A stretch of 64,000 bases of DNA, from positions 52,635,870 through 52,699,869 of the forward strand of contig CM054117.1 in NCBI GenBank assembly GCA_028673005.1, read 5' to 3'. The notes under the pieces were generated by a model. That model made no database searches. It saw nothing but the letters and a program-made list of their open reading frames with translations, and was not told the origin of the DNA. Source of the stretch: Tanypteryx hageni (Eukaryota > Arthropoda > Insecta > Odonata > Petaluridae). Each line of letters opens with the position of its first letter. The stretch's first letter is position 1. This document shows, piece after piece, positions 21,811 through 33,627 of this stretch. Made by a program: the position numbers and the translations under genes.

Positions 21811-22753
21811 CCCTTTCAGAGCCATGCCACGATATATCGTCATTGGCTTCCTAAGCGCAAAGTGCCAACAATGATAAATCATCGACCATGCTGAGTAAGC
21901 ATAAACTCGTAATAGTTCCACATGCAAATGACAGATGGCAAAATATGATGGTATCAATCGAAAGAGTACGTAGATCATGTATCTTACGTTCTTTTTGGTT
22001 TAGTGGATTATTTGTTTAGTTATGATTTTTTCAATTTTGCAAAATATTACCTCAATTCTTTCAAAATGGCTTCTATAGGCAAAGATAATTTCACTTAGAA
22101 TTGAGGATGATGAGTTGCTACGTTATATAAACTCATTAAGTGATGAAAAATGTTATTTAGAGAAGGAAAATTTAGAGATTTTAGAAATTTGAGATTTTTT
22201 AAATTTTTTTCAAATGTAAAATCTTAGCAAAATATTTTTTAATTATATAAATGTTATGAGTATATAGTTCTATATAATGTAATGTTTTATATATCATTTG
22301 TGCAATTGCTGAAAGAAATGTAAAAATATGAATAAATAGCATGCATGTGGTTCTTCTTAGAGGCATGAAAAAGTGCTCAAATTGCAGTAAAGCAAAATAA
22401 TATATTTCTGTAATTTAATTTTTGCGATGTTTTACCTGGATGTCTTGCCTTTATGAAAATAAGTTAAATATACTAGCGAAAATAGTAAAATACTAGATTC
22501 AATATAAAATTGGCTTCATTTTTTTATAAAAAATTAAAAACAAAATTGTTTTAAACAAAAAAATCACAAGATGAACTCAATCATTCCCTTAGTATAATTA
22601 ATATTTGTAATCATCTGTGCAATTAATGAAATAATCAGGCAAGAGGATGAATAAATGGCATGTATGTGATTTTTCTTAGAGATTGATGGAAAATTGCTGG
22701 AATAGCCATGGCACTTTTGAACATGCCCACCAAAATTGGCATGGCACAAAGGA
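21811..22753. mobile_element. Non-autonomous piggyBac-type element (943 bp) with TTAA duplication
   Basis: Both ends abut TTAA (21807-21810 and 22754-22757). The left end reads CCCTTTCAGAGCCATGCC and the right end, reverse-complemented, TCCTTTGTGCCATGCC. TTAA targets and CCYTT termini are hallmarks of piggyBac elements. Sub-terminal short palindromes (GACGATATATCGTG-like, GATGATTTATC) lie inside the left end. No transposase is encoded. Two related segments of about 80 bp (near 22310-22390 and 22615-22690, sharing GAATAAATrGCATG and TTCTTAGAG) indicate an internal duplication. Confidence 0.75.
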
Positions 22754-22757
22754 TTAA

Positions 22758-23841
22758 GCATAGTTTTTCACAAAAAAATTCAGCCATCTTTTTCTGAATA
22801 TTTTTTTCTTATGTTGATATGCCTCTAAAAACTTCTATGCATACCTTCCAATTGGTTTTTCTTCATTGCATATAAAATACTATTTTCAGTATATCAAGAC
22901 AACTATAATCAATACCATTTATGTGCTTAAGAATATACTGGTTGAAAATTTATTGTATGGTTGCACATCATTACTTGTTTAATAATTTTGGGCTATTTCA
23001 AAATAAGTTCTAAATGATTTAATTTTATGAAACTGAAAAAGTACTGTTGTGTCGGGTTTTTGTGGGCATTTTCACATAACAGGTCTAAGTACAATAAAGA
23101 TAATAAATTATACCAAAGCTGACCAATTATTTTTTGTTAGTGGCAAAGGGGGATAGGCATGATTAAATTGTAGGCTCTAAAAGGCACATTTAGTGATAAT
23201 CAGGGGCAGACAACTGTGTGGAATGTTGTTTTGGTAGTCTATTATTATATTTTAAGATAATGCTGATTGGAATTCACTAATAGGCTATGTATACAGATGG
23301 CATCATCAAAAATATTCTGGAAGGATCCTTACTCAGGGTGTGAAAATCTTCAAAGTGTTGACCAGCACCCACTTCTTTAATAGAGAGAAAGGTTATCACG
23401 GATTATTTCAATGCCATTGTGAATATCCTTGAAAATTCTTGAAGTATAAAAATTTTCAAATTTGATGGTAATTATTGACATTTCTAACCATGGCCGGCGT
23501 GATTATTTGTGTAGCCTAGTTCGATAGCGAGCGAGGCGGGTCCTATTTGTGTATGTAACAAGAATATAAGGGCAAATAAACTATAGCAGTTTTAATGAAT
23601 ACGATGTTTCATTTTTAGACTGGGTACAAAATGGAAGTAATCCATATTTACTAGTAATATGCCAATTGTTTATGAAAACCGAATGAGAATTTTTGAAATA
23701 ATAATATGCAGAAAAAGTTATCAAAGAGTAATGGAGGGGGGGAACAGGAGGATGTGATGGAGAGTGTAGAGGGAGTAGGAAGGGGGGATGTATTAGAAAT
23801 TATAATGAAACAGGTAATGTTGATATCAATCAACTAGGAAT
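22758..23841. other. No gene recognised
   Basis: AT-rich sequence. A purine-rich stretch begins near 23720 (GGAGGGGGGGAACAGGAGG). Nothing coding was seen. Confidence 0.35.
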
Positions 23842-24024
23842 CCAATATAGGCAATATTGACACTATCAACTAGGAATTTAACAACAATTAAGAGTATGAA
23901 GAAGAGAAGAAAAAAAATAAGGAAAAAAAGATGGTGAAAGGATCAGAGGGGGGAGAAAGAACGTAGGATCAAATATAGGCAATATTGATATCTATCAACT
24001 AGGAATTTAACAACAATTAAGAGT
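23842..24024 (+). repeat. Two direct copies of a 54-bp unit separated by a purine-rich spacer
   Basis: 23842-23895 and 23971-24024 share AATATAGGCAATATTGA, ATCAACTAGGAATTTAACA and ACAATTAAGAGT almost exactly. A partial third copy (GATATCAATCAACTAGGAAT) sits just upstream. The spacer is A/G-rich. This looks like a local tandem duplication of about 130 bp. Confidence 0.7.
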
Positions 24025-24307
24025 CAGCAGGAAAAGGAAATAAAAGTGGTGTAGGGGATAAAGAGGAAAGGAAGGGAATTGTAATGAAGGACACTTTTTT
24101 AGACTCGATTGTAAATAACATAAGGAAATCTATATTTTGCTTTCCATATCCCTTATTTGAAAAATGTTAGAGGAACGCATTATAAATTGTCTAGATATTC
24201 TTGTATTTAAATATCAACAAATAAATTTTAACATTTCCTGAATGAAATTTTGGGCACTTCCATGTCACTTACAAATCAAGAATTGCGAGTACCATTTCAA
24301 AAAAATT

Positions 24308-24392
24308 TTCTTTTTACTTTCTCCAGACCGAGTATAGAGAATGTATTCTTTCATGAAAAAATCTACTTCGAGATTTCAACAAATACATGTTT
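24308..24392 (+). repeat. Fragment of the 690-bp repeat family (5' end)
   Basis: TTTTTACTTTCTCC, then TTTCATGAAAAAATCTACTTCGAGATTTCAAC match the beginning of the copy at 42401. It is the only member found inside the CpG-poor domain and is diverged. Confidence 0.6.
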
Positions 24393-24627
24393 TAGTATTT
24401 TTTCCACATGAACATTTGCTTAAAATAGTTTAGGCTGAATTTCATAACTTAAGATAACATAACATAAGATTAATTATGCTTTAAATTTACAATTTGTTCA
24501 AAAGCCAAATAAATTATATAATGGAATATAATGATTTAAGAATTCATCAAGAATTATATTTCCTTGAGAATTTTATAAAACTTAATTTCAATAAAATGAT
24601 CCATACAAAGCGATAAATTTCCCATGG

Positions 24628-24700
24628 CGATGAATTTTCTGTGGTTATGAATTGCTGGCGGTGAATTTTTTGCTGTGATGAATTGCTGGCGGTGAACTTT
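24628..24700 (+). repeat. Short tandem repeat, unit near 30 bp
   Basis: Repeated ATGAATTGCTGGCGGTGAA blocks with variable T spacers, about 2.5 copies. Confidence 0.55.
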
Positions 24701-27390
24701 CCAGATACCATGTATGTATATATAACCGGTGGTGCAATGGTAGTTTTTTAATAAAAGATAGTTACTGTTAAAATTAATTTTTAGTAGAAACTTGATTGTT
24801 TAAAAATCTGGCGGTATAAATGTTTATTAATGGAACAAAACAATACCATAATGGAATAGATATAAAATGTGTAATTTAGAAATTAATATAATCACAATTA
24901 CAGAACATGAATGATCAACTAACATTTTTATAAAATCACAAAGTCAGTTGTATTAAATAAATGGAAAAAATACTTTAAAAAGTCAATTTTTTTTGCTCTT
25001 TTTCCTGCAAATTCTTGATTGGTCAAAATTTTTGCTGTCATTTTCTATTAATAGGTGACATTTTAAGGGAAGTGAATTGCTGTTCAGTTAGTGTGAATCT
25101 TTTTTAATTAATGATTATTGTATAATTGTTTCTGAAAATGAGAAGTCTACTGATACAACTAACAGGTGTAGTTAGTTGTATTCTTCAAGCCATTCAATTT
25201 GCAGAAATTTACAATAAAAGGAATTTTCAGGCATATTTTTCAATTTAATAGAATTGATCAAATTGGAAAAAAGGTCAAGCAACTGGTTTTGCTGACAAAC
25301 ATAAGATCCTGATGCTTGAATGCCAGAGAAAAGTGAAAAATGTTTGTTTTAAGAGCATCCGCGAAGAGAAGGATAAGCATTCTCATGTATGGGAGTTCTG
25401 TTGATGCTTTGTCTTAATTTCACGCACAATGAGAATCTTACCCACTTGCAGATCTTGAGATATGTATTTAGAAAAACATTTTTTCAATGTAACTTTTCAT
25501 TCAATTAAACATTCCTAAGTTATCACAACTATTAAGCAATATTTTTATTTCATGGGATGAACAATTAATTTATTTTTAAATGCAAAATTCTATTAGTTTT
25601 ATCATGATGGTGATTGCAATGTAATTATGGTTCGAGCTGCTCTTATTTTCGATGTAAAGTGGAGCATACAAACTAAAAATTACTTAAATTTTTTTATTCC
25701 AAAGCTTGTGGCATTAATTTGCAAGGTAGCCAAAGGGAATTAAATTTGTCATGGTTGGAAGTTAAAAATATATTTTCTTCAGAACTCATTTGTATTGGGT
25801 GCGAAATTGATGGGATAATATGATCTAAAGATCCTAAGCAGATAGGCATAAGCTGTAATTGGGAAATTTTGAAATGGGAAACAATTCTGATATGACCGGT
25901 GGGTGAGAATGAAACTGCCAATTAAAAGTTTTTTTCTTTTGGACTTGTATAAACCATAACTTGTCATTTAAGAGTACATTTAGAAAGGACTTTGATCTTA
26001 TATCTAATGATAGTTATATCAGCTGTGTCAGTAAATAATGGTTGCCTAGGATTATTGCTTTTATATTTACTATTTATAGGATAAACAAATGAGAAATAAA
26101 ACCACATTGAGTAATTTTTCAAAAAGCATAATTTCCCTTAGGTATATTAAATTACACTAAATCGTATCATCAGGTTGTAATAGAATATGTAAAAAGTCTA
26201 GTCTCTATTGCAATCCAAATATTTCGCTTATTCCTTTACCTAGAAATGTTTATACCTAGGTTCCAATAATAATTTGGGTGAATAGCAGAACAGTATATGT
26301 GCACTAATGACTATATCTTTAAATAGGTATTTATAAAACTAAATTTGGTATAATTTTAACCAACTTTTAAATCAATTTTCATTTTTATCGAGCGAAGTGC
26401 GGTAACATTGCATTATATTGGTTATTAATTCAGCAAATATAATACCCTATCACCAAATCTTTTTTCGCAAAGGCTATTGTTTAATAATACATTCCATGAA
26501 ATTTATACTTTTTATTTTGCTTCATTCTGAAACAAATGCGCTCATCAAATCAGATTCAATTTCAAAAAGAATGCCGAAGGTTTACTATATTTAAAATTCG
26601 TTAAAAATTACCTACAGAGGGCACTGCCGTAGGGGCTCCGTCGCTCCGTTTAGGCTTTCACCCTTTCACTCTTCTGATTTGAACTGGTGTTCTTGACTAC
26701 GCGGGTTCCTGTCGTTTCCGTACATGTCTGTCCACGCGACCGGGATGATTGATATCTGTGAAAGATACATTACTCAACATAGGTGAGAATATCTATTTTA
26801 AAGCACTTAATAACATTATATGTAAATAATGTGTATTACTGGCTTCAAAAGATGTGTAGTTCCATTTATGTTGACTTCCACTATAATCAAACTTTTACGT
26901 AGATTTTTATATATAATGTCATTATAACATAATAAATTGTATATAATAGTTATAGTATACAGGGTGTTCCTAAATTATACTGAGAAAATGATAGGGGTTG
27001 TGGGGCAGCATGCCTAATGTGCGAAACACCCAGTCTGTGTGTCCGGAGCTGTTTCCTGTTCGAGTGGATTCAGTGAACTAAGATGGATGCCTTTTTCAAA
27101 TGCTTATATGTCCATGGGTATATATGTATTGTATTGCATCAACCGGCTTTATTTATCAATAACTACATATTCAGGCAAACAATCCCTAAACTTGTCTGTG
27201 CTATCTGATTAACTCGAGAGTGCCTCGAAGATAGTGAGCCTTGGAAGCCATGTTCCCATAATGCCCTGCGTTATGTATTTTTACATGGAAAATGCATATA
27301 AAACATTGCGGTGCAGGTGGAAGCGAAGGCGTAGAATGAGTCCCGTTAGCAGCTCGCTGCCTCCGCGAATCATATCACATACTTCAATTT
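24701..27390. other. No gene recognised; composition changes near 26.6 kb
   Basis: Ordinary CpG-poor AT-rich sequence up to about 26590. From 26610 a CpG-containing segment (around GGCACTGCCGTAGGGG, GTCGCTCCG) marks the switch to the repeat-rich domain. TATACAGGGTGTTCC at 26957 resembles the terminus of some arthropod repeats, but no partner end was found. Confidence 0.35.
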
Positions 27391-27570
27391 CAAGGGCGGA
27401 CCCAGGCTTCAACTTTGAGGCGATCATCTAACATAAGATGAAAAAATAAACTGAAAATATCTTCAAAACCGTACTGGTTTTGATATGAAAAAAATACATT
27501 AAAGCTTGTGTGTTTTGTTATTTTATTAATTTTTCGGTGTTCTGAAATCCTTTCCCCGGATTTTCCCTTG
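27391..27570. mobile_element. hAT-type MITE, 180 bp
   Basis: Ends CAAGGGCGGACCCAGG (left) and CAAGGGAAAATCCGGGG (right, reverse-complemented). Flanking octamers TTCAATTT and ATCAGTTT agree at 6 of 8 positions, fitting an aged 8-bp hAT target duplication. Non-coding. Confidence 0.5.
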
Positions 27571-28299
27571 ATCAGTTTCCTAGGGGGCATTATCGTCTAA
27601 ATTTATGTACCAGAAGTTTAGCTGCTTATTTTATTTAAACCTTTTAATACTAATTTCCCTGTAGTATGTTTAGCTGAAAGCGCAAGAAGTTTCGTGGTCA
27701 TTTTGGAATACCATGAAACGTTCGAATTTTCGGGATTTAAAGCGAATATATCGTTCATTTAGAAATAATTTTGCATCAGCAAACGTTTATTAACGAATTT
27801 TAGACGAAAAATGAAGGAATACTTGTAATCACTATGTAAGAAATGATGGAATTCCGAAGACTAAGATCATGTTTGAGAAACGTAGAAGCAAATTGTACCT
27901 TTATTAGAGAGTAAGAAGTATTTATCATTCATTCACCATACAAATTTAGATTATCCGAAAATAACCATTGAATTTAAACGGGCAAACAGCTATTTAAGAG
28001 AGGATTATCTAAGTGTTACAAATTACTAAACGGTTTCCCGGAGAAAAAATTCATGAATACAAAAAATCATCCCGTGTGCATCCCAGGAATGTTGTAGCGT
28101 ATATGTAATATAAGCAAAACCTCTCGTTACATGTTCCGAAGAAGAAAACCCGGGATAACCTGGACAATAGGTGATTTTTGCAGTTTTTGTCGTTATTTGA
28201 TATACGAACATTCTGCGTAGCTTGTAAAAAATTTTGTTAAATAAATAGGAAATAATTTTAAAAATTCAAACAATAAGTGAACATTATCATGACGTAGAG

Positions 28300-28729
28300 C
28301 AAGGGTCCTTTTCTGCATGGTGACCCGCATTGGTTGCATTGAATCCTTCAGTGGACCGTATTGGAAATTATCAATGTTTCATCGGACTGGATTAAAATTG
28401 AACCGGAAGTTACCCACAGATTCTTAGGCACCAGATGAGTGAAAATATAGCTAAAAAGATTTTTAGTGTTACGGTTTCAATATTAAAAATCGTGATCGAA
28501 TTCAATCTTAGAAATACCCTTGAGAAATGGCCAAAAATAATATTGAACTTATTTGAATTTAAAAGCATTTACTAAGGAGTCTCAATATAAACGTAAATAT
28601 TTTAACAGATTTTGCTAGATATAGAATTTGGTAGGTGTATCAAAAGAAAAGTGAAAAAGTTTTGAAGACTATGAAACACTGAGTGGGCCTCATGAAATTG
28701 CTTAGTGGGCCTCTGATTGGGCACCTCTG
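28300..28729. mobile_element. Possible hAT-like element, about 430 bp
   Basis: The left end CAAGGGTCCTTTTCTGCATGG and the right end (reverse-complemented) CAGAGGTGCCCAATCAGAGG have the look of hAT termini, with GACCC and GGCCCAC just inside. No convincing 8-bp duplication was found. Confidence 0.3.
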
Positions 28730-29116
28730 ACAGACGATCATGAAATTAATAGGGATAAATATTTTAGTCATGTTTAGTATTAATTACCGAGGTAATACTG
28801 TTACGAAATGAGGTGAAATCAAATTGCATGGAAGTTTACAAATATGTATATCGTCCCAAAAATTCTGACACCGGGACAGTACTGAAAAACGTGAAAAATT
28901 CTGAAAAAACGGGTGATCTGGACAATTTAGACGCAACCAATTTTCTTTGGGAAATTCGGTCGTATGAATGACGCTAAGTGGACTCAACGTAGTGGATCCC
29001 CAATGGCAGATCTTACTCAGAATGAATGAGGATTTTTCAGAGCACTTTTAAAAAGGAAATATTGCTCGAGAGAGGGCTATACTGACTGTAAAATAACTTC
29101 GACTACCAGAAATAAA
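28730..29116. other. No gene recognised
   Basis: Contains CACCGGGACAGTACTG and GGTGATCTGGACAATTT, a pattern like the inner part of GGTGACCA-type elements, but no boundaries can be set. Confidence 0.3.
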
Positions 29117-29748
29117 ATCTGACGTGGCCACTACATGACTTTCTCCATATATGTAATATTTCTAAAAATTCCAAATAGTTTAGGTAATAAAAAATATTTT
29201 AAGAAACTGAGAGAAAATTTTAGACTACAAAGAACAGAAATAAACTTAAACCATAGCCTTTTAATATTGGGTATAGCCAAAAAGCTACAACATTTAAAAA
29301 AAGAAAAAGGAGCGTTACTAAGACGTAACTAAGCGTCAATTGTTAACAATAATCGTCGGTAGGTGGCATGGTGGTGGCAGCTAAAAATATAAGATATCGC
29401 TTCAAAAATGCATTATATGGGAAAATGTTTCAAACAAAGGTTGTAGCAAGTGAAAATTCCTTCAGCTTTTATTCAAATACATTTTTACATTTATCCGATC
29501 TTTACCAAAAACTAATCGGCACTTTTTCCTTTAACAAAAATGTCGGATATAAAATTTCGCGCTGACCTGATTAATAGTGTTTGAGTTAGAGCACCCACAA
29601 AAAAGCTTTCGCACAGACATCCTTGAGAAAATGGTCAAGACGTGTTCAGAAGACCTCAGAACGTGTATTTCAGTTGAAATCTCGAAGTCAATTTTTTCAT
29701 TAATACAATACTTGCCCCTATACTACGTATATGGAGAAAGTAAAAATG
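29117..29748 (-). repeat. 690-bp repeat family, nearly full-length copy, minus orientation
   Basis: The reverse complement aligns along its length with 42401-43090: same start (TTTTTACTTTCTCCATATACG), same central landmark (TTGTTAACAATTGACGCTTAG, CGTCTTAGTAACGCTCC) and same end (ATGGAGAAAGTCATG, GTGGCCAC). It encodes nothing recognisable. Confidence 0.75.
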
Positions 29749-29813
29749 GAAAGAGTTAAAACGATTTTTATAGGGACCATGATCCTCAGAAGTACCTTGC
29801 CTTGTGTGTAGGA

Positions 29814-30112
29814 CAGGAGTCGGCAACATTTTCCTGTTGGGTGCCACTCAATCAATATTCATAATCTGTGACCACCCGCGCGTGCCACTAAAATCTACTG
29901 AAAGGTAGAATAATTATGATAAACGCTTACAAAACTTATTATTATAGTATCCTGAATACAATTCTTTAACATCACAGTACGAAATATATTTAAAATAAAA
30001 GTGAAATTCTTTTAAAAATACATAATTTTCGAAAATTTTCTCATTTATCGTGCCATGCTAAATCTCTTGGTTCATGTTAAAACGCTGGGACCACATTGAA
30101 AACTGACCCCTG
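29814..30112. mobile_element. Possible hAT MITE, about 300 bp
   Basis: The left end CAGGAGTCGGCAACATTTTCC closely resembles the common hAT terminus CAGGGGTCGGCAACC. The right end reverse-complements to CAGGGGTCAGTTTTCAATG. The flanking octamers (GTGTAGGA, CTCAGACC) do not match, so either the boundaries are off or the flanks have decayed. Confidence 0.4.
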
Positions 30113-30283
30113 CTCAGACCACGCGACCGCCATTAACTCGGATCAGCCTTTCGAAACTCGAGGATTCGTCCCGAAACCGAGCTCGGGTACATGCCCCCTC
30201 GCAGCAGGGGATCTCTTAGCCGACCAAATCATTTGCAATAAAATTTTAACTTTTTTATGTTCGTAAATTAGTGAGAAAGTAAT

Positions 30284-30556
30284 AAAAGAGATCTTATAGT
30301 TTTAGCTGCCACCTACCGTCGACTGTTGTTAACAATTGACGCTTAGTTACGTCTTAGTAGCGCTCCTTTTTCTTTTCTTAATTGTTGGAGCTTTGTGGCT
30401 ATATCCAATATTGAAAAGCTATGGTTTGAGTTTATTTCTGTTCTTTGTCGTCTAAAATTTTCTCTCAGTTTCTTAAAATATTTATTATTATGTAAACTAT
30501 TTGGAATTTTTAGAAATATTACAGATATGGAGAAAGTCATGTGGTGGCCACATCAG
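30284..30556 (+). repeat. 690-bp repeat family, 3' part
   Basis: Matches the last 270 bp or so of the full copy, from AGATnTTATAnTTTTAGCTGCC to GTGGTGGCCACATCAG. It joins head-to-tail with the next unit. Confidence 0.75.
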
Positions 30557-30940
30557 ATTTTTACTTTCTCCATATACGTAGTATAGGGGAAAGAATTGTA
30601 TTCATGAAAAAAAAATTGACTTCGAGATTTCAACGGAAATACACGTTTTGAGGTCCCCTGAAGGCGTTTTGATCATTTTCTTGATGATGTGTGTATGTGA
30701 TGGCATTTTTGTGGGTGCTCTGACTCAAAAACTATTAATCAGGTCAACGCGAAAGTTTATATTTTACATTTTTGTAAAAGTAAAAACTATGAATCAGGTC
30801 AACACGAAATTTTACATTTTACGTTTTTATGAAAGTCCCAAGAACATTAGTTTCTGGTAAAAATCGGCCAACCGAAGGTGAGTGTTTACTATTGTCACTT
30901 ATCTGTTATTTTGAAATATTTGCTTTAATATTTGATAAAA
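30557..30940 (+). repeat. 690-bp repeat family, 5' part, head-to-tail with the previous unit
   Basis: Starts ATTTTTACTTTCTCCATATA directly after the preceding unit's end and matches the first half of the full copy through TTTGCTTTAATATTTGATAAA. A segment around ACTATnAATCAGGTCAACnCG is locally duplicated. Confidence 0.75.
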
Positions 30941-31491
30941 GATAAAATTAAATAATGCGAATAACAAAAACAGTAAGTTCGATTTCGTTTAATCTTTCGT
31001 AAAATACTCCGCTCGTCTCCTTACTGTTTTTAAACTGGTAATACTATGAAAAAGGCGACTTTTATTCCAGAAGTTTTTACTCCCTCCATTTTAATAATGC
31101 GTGTAGCTTTTTTTAATTTGAAAATTACTTATAAATCATGATAGAAATTCCGATCTTGAACCTTAGTACACCTAAAATAATGAAAATTCATTTTCCTCCC
31201 GCCGATTTCCAAATACACCTCGAATCGGCACACAAATTTGTTTTTATCAGAAATATTTACGTAATTTGAGGTGAAAATCTTTGGTTGTCAAGACAATCGC
31301 ATTGCTGCTGATTTCGCGAAATTATTACTAGCATAAAATTGGATTAAACGGAAAATAAGAAAAAAAGGCGTGAATTTGTTAGCAATGGAATTTTCTTCAA
31401 AGAAATTTAACTTCGTACTAAATTTACAGATGTACAGTATAAGTTGTGTAAGGCATCGTTATAAATAGCTGGTTCTTGCATATATAGGATA
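30941..31491. other. No gene recognised
   Basis: AT-rich sequence without a recognised repeat boundary or coding exon. Confidence 0.3.
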
Positions 31492-31570
31492 CTAGCTTGA
31501 GTACCTGGCGTTGCTCGGGACCATTTTAAGTCACTGCCAAATATATAAAATACTGGGAACACACGTAAAT
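31492..31570 (-). mobile_element. Helitron-type 3' end, minus orientation
   Basis: The reverse complement reads CCCGAGCAACGCCAGGTACT, then CAAGCTAG followed by T. This is the same terminus as the Helitron ending at 42025, with a decayed hairpin. The body would extend rightward and may include the tandem repeat at 32061-32280, but no 5' TC end was found. Confidence 0.5.
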
Positions 31571-32060
31571 CATGTATTAAATTTTATCTATCAGAATTGC
31601 TTCAGAAGCTTGTTGTTTTGAAATTGAAGAAGTTCGCTCGGACCCTTTCCCCAGTAGAACTATTTTTTCTAAAATCTAATTATTGAATAAACTTAAAAAC
31701 AATATTCTAATACATTTTATTTTGAATTTTATAAACATGAGATTATTCTGAAATAAATAACAAATTTCTAAAAGATCATCTCTTAAGTAGTATGACAACA
31801 AAACGAGATTTTTCTAACAAACAATTTACGATATGACAAAAAATAGGAAATTATTTTGACAATTTTCAATATTAAAATATTATTAGGAAGTTTTTAAGTA
31901 TAAATAATTTTTAAGTACAAATAATTTTTAAGTATAAATCAATTTCTGTAACTGCATCAATCAATTTTAAATTTTCTTACAATTTGTCATAGAATTCATT
32001 TGTTGACAACATTCTAGATTGATTTCCAACTCTTCCGTTATCAGAGTTGCCTTTTGGCCA
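31571..32060. other. No gene recognised; probable Helitron body
   Basis: AT-rich. Three short copies of ATAATTTTTAAGTAyAAAT lie near 31895-31945. Nothing coding. Confidence 0.3.
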
Positions 32061-32280
32061 CTTCTGTTTGATACGTCACTGAAGTCAGAAACGCCAAGTA
32101 TTATAATTAAAATTTCATCGAAGTCGGGCTGACGTAGCTATAAAATACTTTTTCTTCCACTTCTGTTTGAAACTTTACGAAGGTTAGAAACACCGAATAA
32201 TATAGTTCAAGTTTCATCGAAGTCGGACTGACCTACCTGTAAAATAGTTTTTCTTCCACTTCTGTTCGATATTTCACATC
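32061..32280 (+). repeat. Tandem repeat, unit about 99 bp, about 2.2 copies
   Basis: CTTCTGTTTGATAC at 32061 recurs at 32160 and 32259. TTTCATCGAAGTCGGnCTGAC is shared by the first two units. Confidence 0.7.
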
Positions 32281-32340
32281 TGTTTCATACTTCTGTGATA
32301 TTGTCTCAATGATGAATATTATGAGTTCTTTGTACGAAGT

Positions 32341-33585
32341 GCACGAATGCGATTTCTTGAAAGTAATTCATTGTTAGATGATTGTCAACACGGCTTCAGG
32401 AAAGATAGGTCTTGCGATATTCAGCTCGGTCTTTTTGTGAATTTTATCCTGAGAAGCGGAGAAAATAATGGGCACGTGGATGCCATCTTCTTTGATTTTA
32501 GTCAAGTCTTTGATAGGGTACCTCACAGGAAGTTAATAAAAAATTTAGAAACCTTAGGCGGTAATTCTAAAATCGTTAGTTGGATTCGTGAATTTTGAAA
32601 TCATAGGAAACAGAAGGTTGCTATAGATGGGAAATCCTCGAACTTAGTGGAGGTTGTCTCTGGCGTTCCGCAGGGTAGTGTAATTGGTCCGTTATTATTT
32701 CTAATTTATATAAACGATATAAGGTCAGTAGTCTGAAGTAAAATTAGGCTTTTCGCGGACGACACCGTCATTTATAGATAAATAAGCAATCCGGAAGACC
32801 ATCAGTATTTCCAAAATGACCTAGAAGCTGTTTCTGCATGGTGTAAGGAATGGCAGTTGGAGATCAACCAAAAGAAAAGCTACGTCATAAATTTCTGGAG
32901 AAACAAGAATATCTCGTTGGATGTTAATTATTTGTTGGACGGAGCAGAGATTCCAGTTTCAGACTCGGTTAAATATCTAGGAGTCACGATCCATCGCAAT
33001 CTCTCGTGGGACACCCACATTCGTCGATTGATAGGTGCCGCTAACAAAAAGCTGGCCTTAATAGAGAGAATAGTTCGAATCAGCTCAGAAAAAGTGAAAG
33101 AATTATGTTGTTTATTCTTTGTTCGACCGCAGGTCGAATATGTGTCAGCTGTGTGGGATCCCTACGAAAAGAGACTCACTAACGAGATAGAAAAGGTTCA
33201 GCGCAGAGCAGCTAAATTTTTAAAGAGACATTACGATAGTAAACAAAGCGTAACATCATTAATAGAAAGTCTTAAATGGGCATCTTGAGAGGATCGTAGG
33301 CTTCAGGCTAGATTTAAACTGCTGGCAAAATTTATGTCGGAGGGACCAACGAATGAGGTATTAGGTCTTATCAGAGGCCCGACTTATCTCGGAAGGCAGG
33401 AAAGTGAGAATAAGATTCGCGAGATCGATTTTATAACGGAGGGATATAGAGAATTGTTTTTCCCTAGGACGTTAAGTGAACATAATAGGAAAAGATAACA
33501 TAGGAAAACTAGGAACCTTTGGTGCACTGTACCCTTTCCATCCACCAAAAATGTGACTTGCAGGGTATCGTGTAGATGTAGATGA
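32341..33585 (+). pseudogene. CR1-like non-LTR retrotransposon reverse transcriptase, 5'-truncated, with in-frame stops
   Basis: One reading frame from 32347 to about 33500 gives the reverse transcriptase palm and thumb of a LINE: CQHGFRKDRSC, AIFFDFSQVFDRVPHRKL, SGVPQGSVIGPLLFLIYIND, the catalytic RLFADDT box, KYLGVTIHRNLSW, and the thumb and tail typical of CR1/Jockey-type elements (RRAAKFLKRHY, ELFFPRTLSEHN). Stops interrupt it at about 32596, 32734, 32779 and 33286, but no frameshift occurs in about 1.1 kb. The endonuclease and N-terminal part are absent, as in 5'-truncated insertions. The 3' end (TTGCAGGGTATCGTGTAGAT) recurs at 16437, and a piece of the same enzyme lies at 35613. CR1 placement is from motif resemblance; Jockey or L2 are the alternatives. 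Confidence 0.85.
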
Positions 33586-33627
33586 AGTGAAGGCATATAG
33601 GGGAGGTCGTTTACGTCCGTCCTCATG

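Noticed and set aside
22758..26600. A new multi-gene system in the quiet stretch
   Set aside because: No coding exon could be supported on either strand.
26957..26995. TATACAGGGTGTTCC as a defined transposon end
   Set aside because: No matching partner end or duplication was found.
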